Below, in pieces: positions 61,377 through 64,000 of a stretch of 64,000 nucleotides of DNA (within the stretch, counting starts at the first letter, position 1; every line of letters begins with the position of its first letter). The DNA comes from Endozoicomonas sp965232255 (lineage in GTDB: Bacteria > Pseudomonadota > Gammaproteobacteria > Pseudomonadales > Endozoicomonadaceae), in assembly GCA_965232255.1 (NCBI GenBank), contig OZ246962.1:1550001-1614000 (forward strand). Direction: 5' to 3'. Made by a program: the position numbers and the translations under genes. The notes beneath the pieces are model-generated. The model was not told the DNA's origin. It saw nothing but the letters and a program-made list of their open reading frames with translations, and did no database searches.

Positions 61377-61946
61377 CTAAAGCGTTCGCAAAAAATTCCG
61401 GCGAAAATTGACCCGATTCTCAATAAAACCGATGCCGCTCTTGTCGGGCACAACCTGATCCCTGTCTGCGTCAGAATCGGACATATCAGAATTGAATGCG
61501 TCTGACGACAGTTCTTCGTGCCAGTAATCATCGTGGTAAGTCTGTGACGCGCAGTAACACGAGGCACCCTGGGCTGCTGGCTGTTTTTGTTCTCTGCTGG
61601 TCGATTCCGTTGGCAGGCAGATGCATTTGCGGCTGAATAAACGGGTATATATCCCATCGGCCAATTCGTAGAGCTTACTGGTTGCCAAACCACCCAGTAC
61701 CCCCACGCAGGCACCTACCGTGATACCCATTACGCAGAAATTGTATGAGAGGCCACCGGCGCTACGAAAGAACCTGTTGTCAGCATTTCTGGCCTCAAGG
61801 CAGGCGCCAGTGGCGGCTCCAATGTAAGCGGCAGTCATAACCAGTTTTTCCCTGGTGCCAGCGTAGCGCTCGTTGTTTCTGTGGCGGCAGCCAGTGCAAT
61901 CCACCATTAGTCTGCCCTGATTAGCACCCAACGAAGTGGTATTCAT
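61377..61946 (-). CDS. Small membrane protein of unknown function
   Basis: 189 residues and no recognised family. Two hydrophobic segments with small residues (LVMTAAYIGAATGACLEA at about 36-53; SYNFCVMGITVGACVGVLGG at about 67-86) suggest a helical hairpin of glycine-zipper type. The N-terminus has a CTGC motif, a cluster of cysteines follows at about 107-132 (CICLP, CYCAS), and the tail is acidic then basic. Cys-rich with a Gly/Ala hairpin is seen in some secreted effectors; this is a guess. It is convergent with ribD, three bases apart. Confidence 0.65.
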   Translation of the reverse strand: MNTTSLGANQGRLMVDCTGCRHRNNERYAGTREKLVMTAAYIGAATGACLEARNADNRFFRSAGGLSYNFCVMGITVGACVGVLGGLATSKLYELADGIYTRLFSRKCICLPTESTSREQKQPAAQGASCYCASQTYHDDYWHEELSSDAFNSDMSDSDADRDQVVPDKSGIGFIENRVNFRRNFLRTL

Positions 61947-61949
61947 ACT

Positions 61950-61997
61950 TTCTTTTCCTTCTTACTTTTCCTTCTTTCTTTTCCTTCTTTTCCTTGC
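61950..61997 (-). repeat. Repeated Shine-Dalgarno-like tract before the small membrane protein
   Basis: On the minus strand, AAGGAAAAG occurs four times within about 48 bases upstream of the ATG at 61946. The closest copy is well placed as a ribosome site. Confidence 0.6.
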
Positions 61998-62278
61998 CAT
62001 AAGTTTTTATCCGTGGATGGTGTTTTGAACCCCAATCGCCAAAGAAGTTCACTCAGGCTCGCAGGCAACCTAAAACAGCTGCTAACTCAAGATGAAATGG
62101 GTAGAATGGCGCACTCGTGGTTCCGTGGCGACCAACGCGGCAGACTTGTCTTTTTCGCTGGTGATGCCTGTTGTGTTGTGTATAACGGAGTACGTAAACG
62201 CCCACAAACTGACTGGTCAGTAAGGTCACCAGCTGATTAAAGTCCGGAGTCAACTGTACCGGCAATCAGAGGAACGTT
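61998..62278. other. Intergenic region upstream of ribB
   Basis: About 280 bases. A 75-codon plus-strand frame at 62013-62240 shows no domain. I looked for the FMN riboswitch pattern (GGGTGAAATTCCC..ACCGGCGGT) and did not find it. AGAGGAACG precedes the ribB start. Confidence 0.45.
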
Positions 62279-63394
62279 ATGCAGCTCAATTCCATCGAAG
62301 AACTTCTAGAGGATATTCGCCTCGGTAAGCCTGTCATATTGATGGATGATGAAGATCGGGAAAACGAAGGGGATTTAATCATTGCTGCGGAGAAAATCAC
62401 TCCGGAAATGGTGAATTTCATGACTCGGGAGGCGAGGGGGTTATTGTGTTTGACGCTCACTGGTGAGCGTTGTGACTTCCTCGGCTTACCCCAGATGGTG
62501 AGTGCTGCCGACAATCTCTCCGGCTATAGCACACCATTTACCATTTCTATCGAGGCAGCAGAAGGCGTAACCACTGGCATTTCAGCCCACGACCGAGCCA
62601 GAACCATTTTAACAGCGGTGGACCCACTGTCGTCTCCGACCGATATTGTCCAGCCAGGTCATATCTTCCCCTTGCGCGCTCAGCCAGGAGGCGTATTGAG
62701 TCGTGCTGGCCACACTGAAGCAGGTTGCGACCTGGCCCGGTTGGCCGGATTAGCACCGGCGGCTGCCATCATTGAGATAATGAACGACGATGGATCAATG
62801 GCCCGTCGGCCTGATCTGGAAATATTCGCCGAAAGGCACGGCCTGAAAATTGGCACCATTGCCAGCTTGATCCACTACCGCATTCTCCATGAAAAAACTG
62901 TGGAACGGGTAGAGCGCCGACAAATCGATACTGATTTTGGCCAGTTCGACCTGACCGTGTACCAGGACAACATCGGCAACTGTACTCATGTGGCACTGAG
63001 CATGGGGGATATTACCCGTGATGTGCCAGTATTAGTGCGCGTACACGCCATGGAGCCGTTTCGCGATCTGTTGGGCGCGCGCAACAATGGTCGTCCGGGC
63101 TGGCCTTTGCATAAGGCACTGGCCAAAGTGGCGCAGGAGGGCACTGGGGTAGTGGTACTGCTGGATTCTGGCACTCATCAGGATTTGACCCAGGCCCTGG
63201 AGCGTTTTGCGGATAATAGCGACCGGGATACTGGCGACGGTATGTCCAGGGTGTACCAGACTACGGGCACTGGTTCGCAGATTTTGCGTGATCTGGGCGT
63301 GGGCAAAATGCGCCTGCTAAGCTCCCCCATTCGTTTTACCGCGCTGTCTGGTTTTGACCTGGAAGTGGTGGAGTACTTGTCGTTTGGCGAATAG
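62279..63394 (+). CDS. ribB: 3,4-dihydroxy-2-butanone 4-phosphate synthase with degenerate GTP cyclohydrolase II domain
   Basis: 371 residues. The DHBP synthase domain (1-200) is intact: MDDEDRENEGDLIIAAE (metal acids), TPFTISIEAAEGVTTGISA, and AGHTEAGCDLARLAG. The second half follows the GTP cyclohydrolase II fold, but the zinc site is gone: the expected VRVHSEC..GD..GS-x-RCDC reads VRVHAMEPFRDLLGARNNGR, with no Cys. Such RibB-like fusions (RibBX) in Pseudomonas also lack cyclohydrolase activity and rely on a separate RibA. It supplies the four-carbon unit of riboflavin. Confidence 0.93.
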   Translation: MQLNSIEELLEDIRLGKPVILMDDEDRENEGDLIIAAEKITPEMVNFMTREARGLLCLTLTGERCDFLGLPQMVSAADNLSGYSTPFTISIEAAEGVTTGISAHDRARTILTAVDPLSSPTDIVQPGHIFPLRAQPGGVLSRAGHTEAGCDLARLAGLAPAAAIIEIMNDDGSMARRPDLEIFAERHGLKIGTIASLIHYRILHEKTVERVERRQIDTDFGQFDLTVYQDNIGNCTHVALSMGDITRDVPVLVRVHAMEPFRDLLGARNNGRPGWPLHKALAKVAQEGTGVVVLLDSGTHQDLTQALERFADNSDRDTGDGMSRVYQTTGTGSQILRDLGVGKMRLLSSPIRFTALSGFDLEVVEYLSFGE

Positions 63395-63420
63395 GGCATC
63401 GTTTTGTTATCCGCCGCGCC

Positions 63421-64000
63421 TCAGCTGGTCGGCGGTTTTATCTTGATTTGCTTGCGAAAGAGACTTGGGTAACGCTCCCTGAATAATCTCACGACTTTCT
63501 CATGCACTGGCTTGTGAGTGCTTTCGGGGATTCGGTCTTCCAGCTCTACGTCAGCGTGATGCTTGCAGTAGTCTGCCTTGGCGTCTCGCAAGATGGTCAT
63601 GACGTACAACCCGATTTGTTTGGCCGAGGTAGGCTCGCCCAGATGGGAAACGACGTTGATCAGGCGATTATGGTTGACGTAGTCAAGCAGGCCAACAAAG
63701 GAATGCCTGACCAGATTTTCGTCGATTGCGCTGGCAGCGGCCGAGCATTCCTCATCCTGTTGCCGTTGCTTGCCAAGGTGTGCTGTGGAGGTTTTCTCGA
63801 TTTCCCGATAGCTCACAGCGTGCTTTTTTAATAAAAAAGGGCTGTTGCTGTCTTTGATCAGGTGGTTCACTGGCTGAATCACAATGCCTTCAATGAAGTC
63901 ATAACGGGCTGTGGCTTTTGCTTTTTTATTTTGGCCAAGTATTGCTTTGTCTGGTGTAAAGGCTTGCGTGGTCACCTCTTCAGGACAGAACGCCCTTGCC
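63421..64000 (-). CDS. C-terminal part of a possible RNA ligase (Rnl2-like), cut by the window edge
   Basis: The frame is open from the window edge (64000); a GTG at 63975 is unlikely to be the true start, because the frame reads on upstream (ARAFCPEE). DFIEGIVIQPVNHLIKDSNS followed by PFLLKKHAVSYREIEK resembles nucleotidyltransferase motif IV (EG-hydrophobic-VI) and motif V (a hydrophobic-Lys-hydrophobic-Lys strand) of RNA ligases. The adenylated Lys of motif I would lie outside the window. The last 100 residues are a helical domain without a match I know. The assignment rests on two motifs. Confidence 0.5.
   Translation of the reverse strand, partial: ARAFCPEEVTTQAFTPDKAILGQNKKAKATARYDFIEGIVIQPVNHLIKDSNSPFLLKKHAVSYREIEKTSTAHLGKQRQQDEECSAAASAIDENLVRHSFVGLLDYVNHNRLINVVSHLGEPTSAKQIGLYVMTILRDAKADYCKHHADVELEDRIPESTHKPVHEKVVRLFRERYPSLFRKQIKIKPPTS

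Noticed and set aside
60081..62278. FMN riboswitch upstream of ribD or ribB
   Set aside because: The conserved GGGTGAAATTCCC and ACCGGCGGT blocks are absent from both leaders.

Overview
The window is a stretch of gammaproteobacterial chromosome. Two conserved housekeeping blocks show this: tsaD diverging from rpsU-yqeY-dnaG-rpoD, and initiator tRNA-rimP-nusA-infB-rbfA-truB-rpsO-pnp. Type IV pilus genes, AmpG, LigB, PutA and a RibB with a degenerate second domain fit the same class. Several genes look like those of marine, host-associated Oceanospirillales such as Endozoicomonadaceae: an F-box-like protein, a membrane-anchored deiminase-like protein, a Gln-rich low-complexity protein, and many short repeats whose chance translation gives MGVLF / YGCPIF peptides. 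That placement is an inference from gene content.

Layout. 0-6.4 kb: the tail of an unidentified gene, a DUF481 outer-membrane protein, an alkyltransferase-like DNA repair protein with a small DUF2496 gene, a secreted proline-tailed protein, and a likely zinc-linked operon (retropepsin-like protease, ZrgA/DUF2796 protein, LolD-type ATPase, FtsX-type permease). 6.4-12.2 kb: ampG, yajQ, dodecin, panE, nadC and a shortened ligB. 12.4-24.2 kb: pilA/pilB, putA, a Gln-rich protein, a Cds1-like PLP enzyme, cca without a recognisable HD domain, and a 579-residue protein of unknown function. 24.3-32.5 kb: folK-folB-tsaD, then rpsU-yqeY-dnaG-rpoD, then an Old Yellow Enzyme.

32.5-46.9 kb is an AT-rich accessory island. 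It holds an RTX repeat protein, remnants of three transposon types (Y1 transposase, IS3 transposase, TnpB with its right end), a degenerate KaiC/RecA-like fragment, a deiminase-family protein, a run of three short genes that look like diverged paralogues (the last with a 21-bp in-frame repeat), a sugar-type ABC transporter, an F-box-like gene and a serine-family transporter. At least eleven loci in the island, and none I could find elsewhere in the window, carry one hairpin repeat: an A-run, GGACA, about 25 nt, TGTCC, a T-run. This repeat family and the tandem paralogue cluster are the best candidates for something undescribed.

46.9-56.3 kb returns to core translation and RNA-decay genes. 56.7-64 kb carries a DUF1338 enzyme, an M20 peptidase and an ArgD/AstC aminotransferase on the minus strand, ribD and ribB on the plus strand, a small membrane protein, and at the right edge the C-terminal part of what may be an RNA ligase.

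All calls come from reading sequence and recalled family motifs. No searches were run.
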